64,000 nucleotides of DNA from JAAYED01 sp040772225 (GCA_040772225.1 JAXGYO010000002.1:1-64000); one strand, 5' to 3'. Shown: positions 45,049 through 55,704, counted from the first letter of the stretch. Notes: generated from the sequence alone by a model not told the origin. Numbers and translations: made by a program.

Positions 45049-46001
45049 GCCTCCTCAAACCGGGTTCCGCGCAGGTAAGGCACGACCAGAAACAGCGATA
45101 GCAACAGCATTAGAAAGCCGATGGTGGCGCCCAGCGACATGCGGTAGAGTCCAAAGGTGGATTGGTACATGTGAAAGGCCAGCATGTCCGTGCTAAAGGC
45201 GGGTCCTCTGAGCACTGTCACCATGTCAAACACGCGGATGGAACCCATGCCGGTGAGTACGATCGCTGAAAAGGTCACGGGCATGACGAGTGGGATGACG
45301 ATATGGCGGTAGAGTTGCCAGGTGCCGGCGCCATCCACGCGCGCCGCCTCGACGACCTCATCTGAGATGCCACGGAGGCCCGCCAGGTACAGCGCCATGA
45401 TGTAGCCAGTGAACTGCCAGGCCGAGGCAATGGTGATCGCCAGGGCTCCCCACGTCACGTCCGAGGCCCAGGCGAAACTAAAGTTCTCAAAGCCAATGCG
45501 CTGAAAGAGGAGGTTGATGCCCGTTGTCGGCTGCATGAGCCAGCGCCAGGCCACACCGGTGACGATGGCAGAGACGGCAAAGGGCAGCAAGATGATGCTG
45601 CGAAAGATGTTCTCGCCCTTGACGTTCTGGTTCAGCAGCACGGCCAGCAGAAAGCCGAAAAAGATGCACTGCGTCATAAAGCCGGCGGCATAGATCACCA
45701 GGTTGCGCATGTTCCAGTGAAAGCGCTCCATGCCAAAAAGGGTCTTCCAGTTCTTCAATCCCACCCAGTCATAGTTCTCTACGGCGGTCTTCCAGTCAAC
45801 TAGCGAGATATAGCCAGTCCACAGGATAAAACCATAGATAAAGATCGCCACGAGGATGATGGAGGGCAAGAGAACCAGGAACGCAGTGCGCATATCGCCC
45901 TGGAACCAGGGGAAATGCCGACGGAGCCAGGAGCCCTTGGGAGGAGCGGCGGGTGCGCCGCCGCTCCTCCCTTGCGTATCGACCGCCACCGGTCTACTCA
46001 C
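45045..46001 (-). CDS. Sugar ABC transporter permease, MalF/UgpA type
   Basis: CUT1-family permease with the EAA loop EVVEAARVDGAGTWQLYRHI. The start is uncertain. GTG 46001 overlaps the stop of the binding-protein gene (GTGAGTAG) and has AAGGA 5 nt upstream, giving 318 residues. ATG 45893 (MRTAFLVLLPSIIL) would place the strong hairpin at 45939-45971 in an untranslated spacer, as is common between binding-protein and permease genes, giving 282 residues. About six helices in both cases. Confidence 0.88.
   Translation of the reverse strand: MSRPVAVDTQGRSGGAPAAPPKGSWLRRHFPWFQGDMRTAFLVLLPSIILVAIFIYGFILWTGYISLVDWKTAVENYDWVGLKNWKTLFGMERFHWNMRNLVIYAAGFMTQCIFFGFLLAVLLNQNVKGENIFRSIILLPFAVSAIVTGVAWRWLMQPTTGINLLFQRIGFENFSFAWASDVTWGALAITIASAWQFTGYIMALYLAGLRGISDEVVEAARVDGAGTWQLYRHIVIPLVMPVTFSAIVLTGMGSIRVFDMVTVLRGPAFSTDMLAFHMYQSTFGLYRMSLGATIGFLMLLLSLFLVVPYLRGTRFEEA
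45939..45971 (-). promoter_or_regulatory. Strong hairpin between binding-protein and permease reading frames
   Basis: A perfect 14-bp inverted repeat (45939-45952 with 45958-45971, 5-nt loop), no T tract. Probably stabilises the upstream mRNA segment and lowers downstream expression, as known for maltose-type operons. Confidence 0.55.
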
Positions 46002-47265
46002 CAAATCCTTCGGTGGCTGCGGCGGCGACCAAAAGGCTCTGAGCCTTGGCGACATCGCGGTTGGTGGCCAGGTCGGCCAGGGCGATGTCATAGTCGGTCA
46101 GGAAGGCCTGCGACGTGGCTGCGCCGTGCTGGATACTCGGCGTCCCCTCGAGCGCGGCAAAGTCATCCATGGCCCCGTTCAGGTACTCGTCGTACTTGCT
46201 CCGGTCGCCATCGGTGCGGGCCGGGATGGAGCCCTTGATCGGGTTAAAGGCATCCTGCCCTTCCTTCGATCCGATGATCCTCAGGAAGGCGATTGCGTTC
46301 TCCCGGTGGGGCGCACCCTTGGGCAGACCGAACGAGTCCGAGAGCACCATGAAATAGTCATGCGTGCCCGGCGCCGCGATGAACTCATAGTCCTCGAAAC
46401 CCTTGGACATGAGCACGCCGTGGGTCCAGTCGCCCATGAGCATCATGGCCGGAGCATCGTCGGTCACGAACCGGTCGTTGATGTCACCCCAGGCGGTGCT
46501 GAGATAGTCGGGGTTGGCATAGTCATAGATCTTGTTCATGATCTCGAGCGCCTCGGTGACGTCGGGATCATCCCAACCCACGCTGCCGTCAAACAGCCCC
46601 TTGTACTTGTCGCCACCCATCACGCTCAAGAGGATGTTCTCCAGCATGTGACCGGAGAATCCACCGTTGGCATCCTGCTCAGCGATAGCGATTGCAGGGA
46701 TACCCGCGGCCTTGAGCTTTTCTGCCATTTCAAAGAACTCATCCCAGGTATTGGGGGGCGCTGTGATGCCGGCTTCAGCCAAACGGCTGGGGCGGTACCA
46801 GAGGCAGTTGGACCGGTGGATGTTCACGGGCACCGAGTAGGGCTCGCCCTCATAGGAGGCAATCGCCACCACGTCCGGCGGCATCACATCGTACCAGCCC
46901 TCTTCCTCATAGAGCCAGCCCAGGGGTTCCATGCGACCGGCGATCACATGGCTGTCCGTGAGTTCGTGGCCCAGGTGCACCTGGAACGAGTCGGGCGGCT
47001 CACCGCCGAGCATGCGGGTCTCGAGCAGCGCCTTCATGTTGCCACCCTGGCCCTGCCCACCGGCCAGCGCCGCGTTGTTGATGGTCACATCGGGATACGC
47101 AGCCGAGAAGATGTCGTACACAGCGTTGAGGGCTTCCACCTCGCCGCCGGATGTCCACCAGGAAAAGATCTCCAGCTCTCCGGCGACTTCTTCCTCCTTG
47201 GCACAGCCCGCCAACGAGCCTGCGAGGACCATCGATAATACCAGAAGCACAAGAATTGTACGTTT
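45994..47265 (-). CDS. Sugar ABC transporter substrate-binding lipoprotein (family 1)
   Basis: Extracytoplasmic sugar receptor of 423 residues. GTG 47265 (VKRTILVLLVLS) is chosen because GAGGAGA lies 7 nt upstream; the longer frame to 47358 lacks a ribosome site. Signal peptide with lipobox SLAGC, then ELEIFSWWTSGGEVEALNAV, LGGEPPDSFQVHLGHELTD and WDEFFEMAEKLKAAGIPAIA, typical of SBP_bac_1 in CUT1 systems for glucose, xylose-like or oligosaccharide substrates. First gene of the operon, with promoter and palindromic site upstream. Confidence 0.92.
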   Translation of the reverse strand, partial: KRTILVLLVLSMVLAGSLAGCAKEEEVAGELEIFSWWTSGGEVEALNAVYDIFSAAYPDVTINNAALAGGQGQGGNMKALLETRMLGGEPPDSFQVHLGHELTDSHVIAGRMEPLGWLYEEEGWYDVMPPDVVAIASYEGEPYSVPVNIHRSNCLWYRPSRLAEAGITAPPNTWDEFFEMAEKLKAAGIPAIAIAEQDANGGFSGHMLENILLSVMGGDKYKGLFDGSVGWDDPDVTEALEIMNKIYDYANPDYLSTAWGDINDRFVTDDAPAMMLMGDWTHGVLMSKGFEDYEFIAAPGTHDYFMVLSDSFGLPKGAPHRENAIAFLRIIGSKEGQDAFNPIKGSIPARTDGDRSKYDEYLNGAMDDFAALEGTPSIQHGAATSQAFLTDYDIALADLATNRDVAKAQSLLVAAAATEGFGE

Positions 47266-47407
47266 CACGTTAGTCTCTCCTCTTGGATACACGATCTGCG
47301 AAACGAAACAGCACGAACCTACAGTGCCCGATGGCCTCACCTCCCTTGCTGAGCCCACATCTGTCTCTTCTGGTTGTACGAGCTATCGCACCGCTCCTGC
47401 AACGCAG

Positions 47408-47445
47408 TGCAATTGCATTATAACACCCGGCTAGCGAGACTTCAA
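47408..47445 (-). promoter_or_regulatory. Promoter and palindromic operator of the sugar importer operon
   Basis: On the minus strand TTGAAG (47445-47440), 17-nt spacer, TATAAT (47422-47417). The perfect palindrome TGCAATTGCA (47408-47417) directly follows and touches the -10, a usual operator position for LacI-type repressors. No regulator gene is adjacent. Confidence 0.65.
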
Positions 47446-47631
47446 CTGGTTTTCCCTGTTTTATCTGGTAAAGTATCATCCTGGCACAGGAGCGACCCGC
47501 AACACTCCCATGGGTCCTGCGATTGAGGTTGCGCGTGAGGTTCAGGTGCGCTAGGATGCGCCAAATTCGTGCTCGCGACGAGTCGCCAGGGCGGCGAGAA
47601 GGACCGTTTTCAGAGAGACCCCGGGGGGACA

Positions 47632-48651
47632 ATGACACACCAGTTTCGAGGCATCTTTACGATTCCGGCCACCCCTTTCACCGAGGATTGGCAGGTGGAC
47701 TGGGAGGGGCTGGATCGAGTAGTCGAGTTCTGCATCGGCTGCGGGGCGCACGGCCTGGTGTGGCCCGTGAACGCCAGCGGATTTGGCACGCTCTCGGATG
47801 AGGAGCGTCTGCAGGGCTTTGCGCGGGTGGTGGAGGCGACCGCCGGACGCACGCCGGTGGTGCTGGGCGTGCAGGGGCTGTCAGCCGAGCATGCGGCGAT
47901 GTTCTCTCGACGGGCGCGCGAGGTCGGCGCCGACGCGGTCATCGCCATGGCCCCCTATGTCACCAAGATGCACGATCCCGACGGGCTCGTGGCGTACTTT
48001 AGCGCCGTGGCTGAGGCTGCGCGCCTGCCCGTGATCGTCCAGAACCACGCCGTTGGCACGGAGATGTCGGCCGCGCTGCTGGCGCGCATCGTGCGCGAGG
48101 CGCCCGGTGCGGACTATATCAAAGAGGAGACGCTGCCCGTCACGCACAAGATCACCGCGCTGATGGAGGCCGGGCTGCCAAACCTCAAGGGCGTCTTTGG
48201 CGGCTCGGGGGGGCGCTATATGCTGCTCGAGTACCCGCGCGGCGTGGCTGGCCAGATGCCCGGGTGTCACGTGACCGACGTCATGGTCAAGTTCTGGGAT
48301 GCGCTGGAACGTGGCGACCTGCCCGAGGCAAAGCGCATCTATGGTTTGCTCGCGCCCCTGTACGCCATCGAGATTCAGTGCCCGGGGGCGATCTACAAGG
48401 AGGTGCTGCGGCGGCGGGGTGTGATTCGCAGCGCGCGCTCGCGCAACGCGCCCCCCGGCGTGATGGACGAGCACGATCATCGCGCCCTGGACGACATCCT
48501 GCGCGACCTGGAGCCCGAGTTCACCTGGCGGGGCAATGGCCCGTTGGCCTACGGCGTGGACCACCCCGAGGACATGGCGCCGGCATCGAGCGCGCGGGCA
48601 TCGACATCCTCCACTGCGACGTCCGCCGTCGCGCCATTCGACCGGCAGTAG
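47632..48651 (+). CDS. Dihydrodipicolinate synthase (DapA)/N-acetylneuraminate lyase family protein
   Basis: Class I aldolase TIM barrel of 339 residues that forms or splits 2-oxo acids. ATG 47632 follows GGGGGG. Opening GIFTIPATPFTEDWQVDWEG, GLVWPVNASGFGTLSDEER, and the Schiff-base Lys164 in DYIKEETLP. The usual YN of the DapA proton relay reads QN here (VIVQNHA), and the C terminus is extended by a low-complexity Ala/Ser/Thr tail. Next to an enolase-superfamily dehydratase, so sugar-acid catabolism (2-keto-3-deoxy acid aldolase or dehydratase) is more likely than lysine synthesis. Confidence 0.85.
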   Translation: MTHQFRGIFTIPATPFTEDWQVDWEGLDRVVEFCIGCGAHGLVWPVNASGFGTLSDEERLQGFARVVEATAGRTPVVLGVQGLSAEHAAMFSRRAREVGADAVIAMAPYVTKMHDPDGLVAYFSAVAEAARLPVIVQNHAVGTEMSAALLARIVREAPGADYIKEETLPVTHKITALMEAGLPNLKGVFGGSGGRYMLLEYPRGVAGQMPGCHVTDVMVKFWDALERGDLPEAKRIYGLLAPLYAIEIQCPGAIYKEVLRRRGVIRSARSRNAPPGVMDEHDHRALDDILRDLEPEFTWRGNGPLAYGVDHPEDMAPASSARASTSSTATSAVAPFDRQ

Positions 48652-48660
48652 GAGCAGGCG

Positions 48661-49794
48661 ATGAAGATCACTGAGATGCGCACGGTTGTGGTGGGCAATC
48701 CCTGGAAGAACTGGATCTTTGTCATCCTGGAGACGGACGAGGGTCTGCGCGGGCTGGGTGAGGCGACCGGCGGGCTCGCGACCAGGCCCAACCTGGGGGA
48801 CGTGGAGGAGTTGCGCCCGCACGTGATCGGCGAGGACCCGCTGCAGCCCGAGCGGGTATGGCTCAAGCTCATCAAGGCGCGCTTTCACGGGCGCTCCACG
48901 GGCATCGCGGCGGTGGAGCAGGCCTGCTGGGACATCCTGGCGCGCAGCCTGGACGTGCCCATGTGGCGGCTGTTTGGCGGCAAGCAGCACGAGCGCCTGC
49001 GCGCCTATGCCAATGGCTGGTACCAGGGCCCGCGCGACCCCTTTTTCTTTGCCGACGCTGCCGCCCACATGGTGGAGCGGGGCTACACGGCGCTCAAGTT
49101 CGATCCCTTTGGGGGCGCCTACAAGCAGATCGAGCGTGAGAGCGAGGCTCTGGCCGTGCAGATCGTGCGCGCCGTGCGCGAGGCGGTAGGGGATGACGTG
49201 GACCTGCTGATCGAGGCCCACGACCGCTTCACGGTCTCGACCGCCATTCGCGTGGGGCGCGCGCTGGAGCCCTTCCGGCCGTTCTGGATCGAGACGCCCG
49301 TGCGCTCCTACGATCTGCGGGGCTCGATCGAGGTCCAGCGGGCGCTGGGCTATCCCGTGGTGCTGGGCGAGGCGTTCCACGAGCTGCGCCAGTTCGCCGA
49401 TCTGCTGCACGAGCGGGTGATCGACATCGTGCAGCCGGAGCCGATGCACCTGGGGCCTTCTACGGCGCGCAAGGCTTTTGCCGTGGCGGAGGCTTACGAC
49501 GCGCTGGTGGCCTGCCACCAGGCACAGAGCCCGTTTTGCACGGCGATGAACGCCCACCTGCACTGCTCGATCCCGAACTTTCTGATCCAGGAGAACTTTG
49601 ATGATTCCTGCGAGCCCTGGGTGTGGGACCTGCTGCGGGGCGTCCCGCGGGTGATGGGCGGTTACCTCACGCCCTCGGACGCGCCGGGCTGGGGCGTGGA
49701 GCTGGACGAATCGGTGGCCGCCGCGCACCCCTACGGCGAGCGGAACTTTTTGCGGCTGTTCGAGGAGGGCTGGGAGACGAGGAGGCCGGGATAG
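48661..49794 (+). CDS. Mandelate racemase/enolase-superfamily sugar-acid dehydratase
   Basis: Mg2+-dependent dehydratase or epimerase of 377 residues. N-terminal capping domain MKITEMRTVVVGNPWKNWIF; barrel motifs ALKFDPFG (general base region), DVDLLIEAHDRF, PFWIETPV and VVLGEAFHE holding the metal ligands; C-terminal QSPFCTAMNAHLHCSIPNF. The pattern is close to galactonate/gluconate dehydratases. Starts 9 nt after the DapA-like gene; both probably work in one pathway feeding a 2-keto-3-deoxy acid to the aldolase. Confidence 0.88.
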   Translation: MKITEMRTVVVGNPWKNWIFVILETDEGLRGLGEATGGLATRPNLGDVEELRPHVIGEDPLQPERVWLKLIKARFHGRSTGIAAVEQACWDILARSLDVPMWRLFGGKQHERLRAYANGWYQGPRDPFFFADAAAHMVERGYTALKFDPFGGAYKQIERESEALAVQIVRAVREAVGDDVDLLIEAHDRFTVSTAIRVGRALEPFRPFWIETPVRSYDLRGSIEVQRALGYPVVLGEAFHELRQFADLLHERVIDIVQPEPMHLGPSTARKAFAVAEAYDALVACHQAQSPFCTAMNAHLHCSIPNFLIQENFDDSCEPWVWDLLRGVPRVMGGYLTPSDAPGWGVELDESVAAAHPYGERNFLRLFEEGWETRRPG

Positions 49795-49870
49795 CGGGCG
49801 CGTCCGGGGTAGGAGCGCAGCGGAGGGAGAGGCCAGCGGCGTGCTCGGGGGTGGTCAAGTCGGCACATCC

Positions 49871-49899
49871 TTGACACCTGTGTCTCCAAGCGCTATCAT
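49871..49899 (+). promoter_or_regulatory. Promoter of the restriction-modification locus
   Basis: TTGACA (49871-49876), 17-nt spacer, TATCAT (49894-49899). Confidence 0.7.
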
Positions 49900-49949
49900 C
49901 TTCTGGTTGCCTGCATCGCCCACATCACCATCGGTGAGGCTCGAAAACT

Positions 49950-50099
49950 ATGTCCCAAGTCGTCATCGAGAATCCAGTCATCAACTCCCCGTACCTAGAG
50001 CCAAGCCGTTACTTTCGCTTTGGCGATGATGGCATCACCAACGACATCGAAGTGGGCCGCCGCACCAGTTCCCACTTTGTGCCGATCGCCAAGGTGTAG
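49950..50099 (+). pseudogene. Remnant of a restriction endonuclease N terminus
   Basis: A 49-residue ORF starting ATG 49950. VIENPVINSPYLEPSRYFRF and GITNDIEVGRRTSSHFVPI match the N-terminal tag of DEAD-box type restriction enzymes of the BPTD_3080 kind, from memory of the family. The rest of that protein is not here; the frame stops and the methyltransferase gene starts 70 nt later. Either a truncated leftover or the split-off first exon-like fragment of a rearranged restriction gene. Confidence 0.55.
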
Positions 50100-50168
50100 A
50101 ATGAGACCTGCGAGCGGGTGGTAGCCCGACCGACGATGGCCTGGGCCTGAGCAGAAGGGGAGCACGCA

Positions 50169-52320
50169 ATGGCAATGTTGACCGAGCAAGAAGGCAAGAG
50201 GTCCAGCGGTATCTGGATGCGGAACAAGCCGCTGCCGGACCGCTACCGGTTCCTGTTGTTTGAGGACAAACGCCAGGTAGAACTGGTGTGGAACGGAAAG
50301 ACTAATGAAGTCCGCGGCATCGTGCTGCCCTTTCAGGTGATCGAGCAGGTGGATGAGCCTCGCGCGGAAAAGCCGGCGGACGCCGTCCTGCAGCGCAGCC
50401 TGTTCGACCTGGACGACCGGGGGCGACAGCTCAAGGGCTGGACCAACAAGCTGATCTGGGGCGATAACCGTCTGGTGCTGTCCAGCCTGAAGAATGGGCC
50501 GCTGCGTGATGAAATCGAGGCTCAAGGCGGATTCAACTGATCTATATCGACCCCCCGTTTGATGTAGGGGCAGATTTCAGCATGGACATTGAAGTTGGAG
50601 ATGGAACCCTCGCGAAACGCCCCAACATCCTGGAAGAGATAGCGTATCGTGATACTTGGGGCAAGGCACCAACTCCTTCGTTAGCATGATGTACGAGCGA
50701 TTGTCCCTAATGAAGACCGCACTTGCCGATGACGGCAGCATCTATGTCCATGTCGACTGGCGAGTAAACGCACTTGTCAGGTTCATCCTAGACGAGCTGT
50801 TTTCTTCATCTGGTTCCGGAACCATATCGTGTGGTGCTACACTGGGTCGAGGCCGGCGGGTAGACGATTCGCAGAGGCTACACGAGGGCATCTTCTTCTG
50901 CACAAAAGGCGATCAGTACGATTTCAACATGCCGCGTGTACCTAAGTCTGGCATACGTCGCCACCGAAGCGGATTGTGCGTCCGCGACGGATAGGTCTGG
51001 GGGAGTGCCTCGTATGATAAGGATTGCCCAGACTGGTGGGACATCACGTTCCATCATCATCGCTCGCAGAGCGACAAGAAATCGGCTATCCAACCCAGAA
51101 GCCTGAAGCGCTGCTGGACAAGATCGTCGGCATCATCACATGAAGGCGATCTGGTTGCCGACTTCTTCTGTGGGTCCGGCGTGCGCGTAGCCAGAGAAGC
51201 TCGGGCGTCGCTGGATTGGCTGCGACCTGGGCAAGTTCGCCATCCACCACACGCAAGCGCATGATCGGCGTGCAGCGCCAACTCAAGGCGGAGGGCAAGG
51301 ACTATCCAGACTGAGATCGAACTGAGCAAGTACGAGCGGCAGCACTATGTCGGCGTGAACCCGAACCTGCGCGAGGCGGAGCGCGAGCGCTCAGCAGAAG
51401 GATAAAGAGGCGGCCGCTGTGGACCTGATCCTGCGCGCCTACCGCGCGGAAGGCGTCACAGGCTACCACACCTTCCAGGGCAAAGGCCGGTCGGCTGGTC
51501 GCCGTAGGTCGGTCAACCTGCCCGTGTCGCGGCTGTTCGCCGAGGAGGTCATCCTGGAGTGTCGCGAAGCACATCACGCGCGTCGACATCCTCGGATTCG
51601 AGTTCGAGGAATGGGCTGACCCCAGGCGCCGTGTGGATAAAGGCGAAGAGCAGGGGATCGATATCACCTCCAAGTACATTCCGGCTGAGGTCTTTGACAA
51701 GCGGGCGGTGGAAAAGAGGCGGTCGTGTTCCACGATGTGGCGTACATCAGTGGCGCCGCACGTCAAGGGCAACCGCGTGTCGGTTGAGCTGACAACTTTC
51801 TCCATTATTTCTGCAGCCAGGACTCTGTAACAGAGGCCGGACTACCGCTCAAGGCCAAGGCAGCAAGGTGGTTGTCGAAAAGGGCCAGATCGTGCGGGTG
51901 AGCAAGGACATATGAATGGTCACGCGCGAGGTGCTCACCGAAGACCTGGTCCGACTGGATCGACTACTGGGCGGTGGATTTCAACTGCGAGTCAAGCGCG
52001 AGTTGAGTTGCGGGTGCCCATCGAGCCCGCGCAGGTCAAATGCCAGGTATGGAACGCCAGCAGTTGCAGATACCGGACTATGAGGAGGTCTGGACGGGCG
52101 ACTATGTCTTCGAGGGCGAGTGGCCAGATGTACCGAACGAAAAAAGGACCGCACGCTGGAGTTGCGCAGCATCGAGCGCGAGTGCGTGCCGGCCGACGCA
52201 AAATCGCCGTCAAGGTAGTCGACATCTTTGGCAATGACACCACCGATGCATCGTCGAAGTCACGGTGGGAGGAGGCGCTGGTGGCGGTCCATCCGTTCGA
52301 CCTCGCCTCACGCCATCCTG
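50169..52320 (+). pseudogene. mod: Type III-like DNA methyltransferase (Mod), multiply frameshifted
   Basis: Adenine-specific DNA methyltransferase readable across frames. ATG 50169; first frame RSSGIWMRNKPLPDRYRFLL to LIWGDNRLVLSSLKNGPL. Adding one A near 50537 restores LIYIDPPFDVGADF (motif IV DPPF); adding one G near 50666 restores TWGKGTNSFVSMMYERLSLM. Later pieces: DWWDITFHHHRSQSDK, ADFFCGSG (motif I, about 51155), VDLILRAYRAEGVTGYHTFQ, VSRLFAEEVILECRE, IDITSKYIPAEVFDKRAVEK, and KIAVKVVDIFGNDTT near 52240. The end is approximate. Frames stay coding between indels, so a consensus error is as likely as true decay. Confidence 0.75.
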
Positions 52321-52370
52321 GATCCCCGCCGCGCTGGTTCCCGGCGGACGAGCGCTGCGCACCACCACGA

Positions 52371-54888
52371 TGGACAAGCTTATGCCGCCGCTGGTGTACA
52401 AACTGCGCCGTGAGGTGCAGGCGTTTCGGTCGAGCAGGTACAGGCGCGCGACGAGTTCGGCAGGGCACTGCTGGACGGGTAGTTCCAGCGCAGCACCTGG
52501 TGTCGTCCGGTCCGAGCAGGGCGATGACCGAGTTCAGGCCTTCTTCGCTGGCGCAGGGCGTCGAGGCGATCGTGTACCTGGTGGACGTGGCGCGCGTCAG
52601 GACGAGCCTGACCGTGCGCTGGGCAGCTCGGCGTGCTCGCGACAGGCATGTTCGACGAGACCTGGCGGCGCTATGTGGTCAAGATGGCGCACCGGCACCA
52701 ACCGTCAAGGTCTTGAGCCTCATCCTGGCGTGGAGCTACTTGCCGCCTTTACGAGCCCGACTCGGAGATGGCCACCAACTTGGTCATCGCCCCCAATATC
52801 ATCGTGCTGGACCGCCTTAAGCGAGACTTTGAGGGGCTCAGCATCTTTTTTGAAGACCCGGTGCTTCTGATGACGGGGTCGGCGGCCGCAACTGGCACGA
52901 GGATTTCCAGCTGACGGTGCACCTTCAAGATCAGGTCAGCATTGTCCGCCCCATCGGGAACATCTTTCTGGCGAACGTCACCGCGTGTACGCTGGCAACG
53001 ACACAATCCCCAGCCCCGATGATGAGGACACCCGAGACTGTTTCCTGGTGCGCAGCTCTCCCGGGGCCGCCAATGATCGAAGGTGGATTTGAGGATGATC
53101 GTGCAGGACATTGACGAGCTGGCGATCCTGAACGATGAGGCACACCATCCGACCCGGATATGGCTGGTTCAAGTCGCATCGAGGATAATACGGCGGATGC
53201 TGCGAAGGGATCGGGGGCTGTCGCTGCAGGTCGATGTCACCGGCGACGCCGAAACACAACAACGAGGCGATCTTTGTTCAGACGTGCCGGCTATCACGCT
53301 GGTCGAAGACGCCAGCAGAACATTGATCCGGCACACCCCGTGTTGCCCGATGCCGCCGGCCGCTCAAAGCTGGTTGAGCGTCAGAGCTCGCGCTTTACCG
53401 AAAATGCCTGGACTATCGGCCTGGGCGTGGAGGAGTGGCTGCAGGCATCCGCCGAACACCGAGCGTGTCGGCAAGAAGGCCATTCTGTGCATCATGACGG
53501 ATGATGCAGCTGCGACGGAAGTGGCGGAGTTCCTGAAGCCATATCTCGACCTCAAGGGTGCCCGTGCTCTGCATCCACAAATAATAACGGTGAGATCAAT
53601 GAGAAGGCAAAAGGCAAGTCAGGAAGGCTTGACCTGCTGAAAGCAGGCGAACGCCATAGATGGTTGGGACAGCCCTACAAAGCGATCATGTCCAGTGATG
53701 ATGCTGAAAGAGGGCTGGGACGTGCTGCAATGTGACCACCATCGTTGGTTTGCGCGCCTGCTATTAAGAGCAACATCCTGCCGGAGCAGACACTGGGCCG
53801 AGGCCTGCAGCGCATGTACCTGGACGACGTCGCGGAACAGGTCAGCGTCGTGGGCACGGATGCGTTCATGGAGTTTGTCGAGTCGGTGCAGGAGGAAGGC
53901 GTCGCTCTCGAGTACAAGCCGATGGGTGAAGGGACAGGCAAAGGCGCCGCTGGTCATTTCGACGACGAATGTGAACAAGGACATTGATGCGCTGGACATC
54001 GCGCTGCCGGTTCTCACCCGCGGATGTATCGCAGTACAAAAACCTCGCAGACCTGGATGTCTCTCGGATGGGTCACCAACGTCTGCTGTATCGCCAGTTC
54101 AGCGAAGAGGAGCAGCGCAACATTTTCCACGGCGTGACATGCCCAACGGCGAGATCGACCACGTAACGCCTTTCGACAGCGCTGGCGTGGCGGATTATCG
54201 CAGCGTGGTCGGCTACTGCGCAGACGATCGCATGCGCGACATGCGCCTGGTGGTGATCCGCAATGCTCTATGGCAAGGTCAAGGCGTTCATCCAGGACGA
54301 GCTATTCGAGCGACCCGTGCTGCTCGACGACTTCAACGTTGCGGAACCTGTCTGAGTTGGCGGCCACCAAGACGGTGCTGGAGACGTTCAAACATGCAAT
54401 CAACGACGCAACCGTTCGCGACAAAGGGGACATGAAGTCATGATGATCCGGTTGCGCAAAGTGCGCGCGTTTGTGGTCAAAGATCAGGCGTATGTCGTGC
54501 CAAAGAAGAGCGTGTTCAACAAGATCGTTGGCGGCAGCCGCGCGAGCTAGAGTTCGCAGCGTTCCTGGACAACACCACCTGACGTTCTTTCGCAAGAACT
54601 ACCTGGCCGTGCAGTTTAGGATCGACTATATCGATGCAGATAGCGCGCCCCGGAGTATGTGCCCGACTTTTTCGTCAAGGTTGGGCCCAAGCTGGTGATC
54701 GTGGAGACCAAAGGCCAGGAGGACCTTGACGATGCCCTGAAAGCTGAACGCCTGGCTCAGTGGTCAAGACGTAAATCGAGTCAGAGTAGAAGTACTATGA
54801 CTACTGCTACGTGGATCAAGGCTTCCTAAAGTACAGGCCCTCCGTTCTCGCAACTCATGGCTCCTTCACCGAGCACAAGGCAGATTAG
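52371..54888 (+). pseudogene. res: Type III-like restriction helicase/endonuclease (Res), multiply frameshifted
   Basis: ATP-dependent restriction subunit spread over all three frames. Readable pieces: MDKLMPPLVYKLRREVQAFR (52371), VLATGMFDETWRRYVVKMA (about 52640-52690), NIIVLDRLKRDFEGLSIFF (52798 on), QLTVHLQDQVSIVRPIGNIF, MIVQDIDELAILNDEAHH (DEAH-type motif II, 53095 on), KKAILCIMTDD, SNILPEQTLGRGLQRMYL (helicase motif VI, about 53765), QVSVVGTDAFMEFVESVQEE, YKNLADLDVSRMGHQRLLYR, and KLVIVETKG-like endonuclease pieces near 54690-54720. It stops at TAG 54886. Follows mod directly. The many single-base shifts are discussed as a separate finding. Confidence 0.72.
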
Positions 54889-55690
54889 CAGCGTGACATA
54901 GTCCCGATACGGCATGAAAGGTGCGAACGCGGCAGCCTGCGAGGCAGGCGGCAGTGCAGAACACCAAGCAGGAGAACGGTGAAGTTCGCCCGTCTGGGCC
55001 TACGCGGAGCGCCTGGCTGCAGGCGGCGGGCGATGCACCGACGCCAGGCGGGCAGGTGCGGCGCATGGCGGTCTCGATCGGGCCGGAGCAGGGCACCGTG
55101 GGGCCGCAGCAGGTCAAGGAGGCCGCCGGGAGGCGGTCCGGGGCCTGGGGTACGATCTCCTGCTGGTGTGCGGCTTTGCCTTTGACCCGCACGTCGCGGA
55201 AGATCCACCCGCTACGGCAATTGACCGTTCTGCCCGTGCGCATGAACCCCGACCTGGCGATGGGCGACGAACTCCTCAAAGACCGGCGCGGGCAACCTGT
55301 TCATGGTCTTTGGCGAGCCCGACGACCAGCGTCCGCGCCCCTGGACGACGGCCGGATCACCATCGAGATCCCGGGCGTGGACGTGTACAACCTACACGGG
55401 CGAGATTGCGCTCGTCCTCAACCGACGACATCGCCTGCTGGTTCATCGACACGGACTATGACGGCGAGTCGTTCTTTACGGCGGCGCCTGCGCACCAGCG
55501 CCGACGAGGCCGTATGAGCGTCTGAAGCGTGCCCTGCAGGCCGTGTCGACGAGGAGGCCTGGGCCAGCCTGTACAGCACCACCGGCCGGCCGTTTGCGAG
55601 GCCCAGGTCAGGCAAGTTCGCCGTCAGGACATCAACCACTATGGCGACGAGGTGCTCAAGGTCCTGCAGTGTAGCACATTCGGGGAAGGT
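54889..55690 (+). pseudogene. C-terminal part of a DNA-methylase-like protein, frameshifted
   Basis: Pieces in different frames: MAVSIGPEQGTVGPQQVKEA, LLLVCGFAFDPHVAE, LPVRMNPDLAMGDELLK, ITIEIPGVDVYN, CWFIDTDYDGESFF and INHYGDEVLKVLQ. Together they match the C-terminal region that I associate with adenine-specific methylases of type III-like loci, but no catalytic motif is present. Identification is by memory of the pattern and is tentative. Likely a third member or fragment of the same defence locus. Confidence 0.4.
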
Positions 55691-55704
55691 CGGCGTGTGG
55701 CCCA

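Noticed and set aside
52228..53640. Separate hypothetical genes in 52-54 kb
   Set aside because: They are frame fragments of one restriction gene; similarity passes from one frame to the next.
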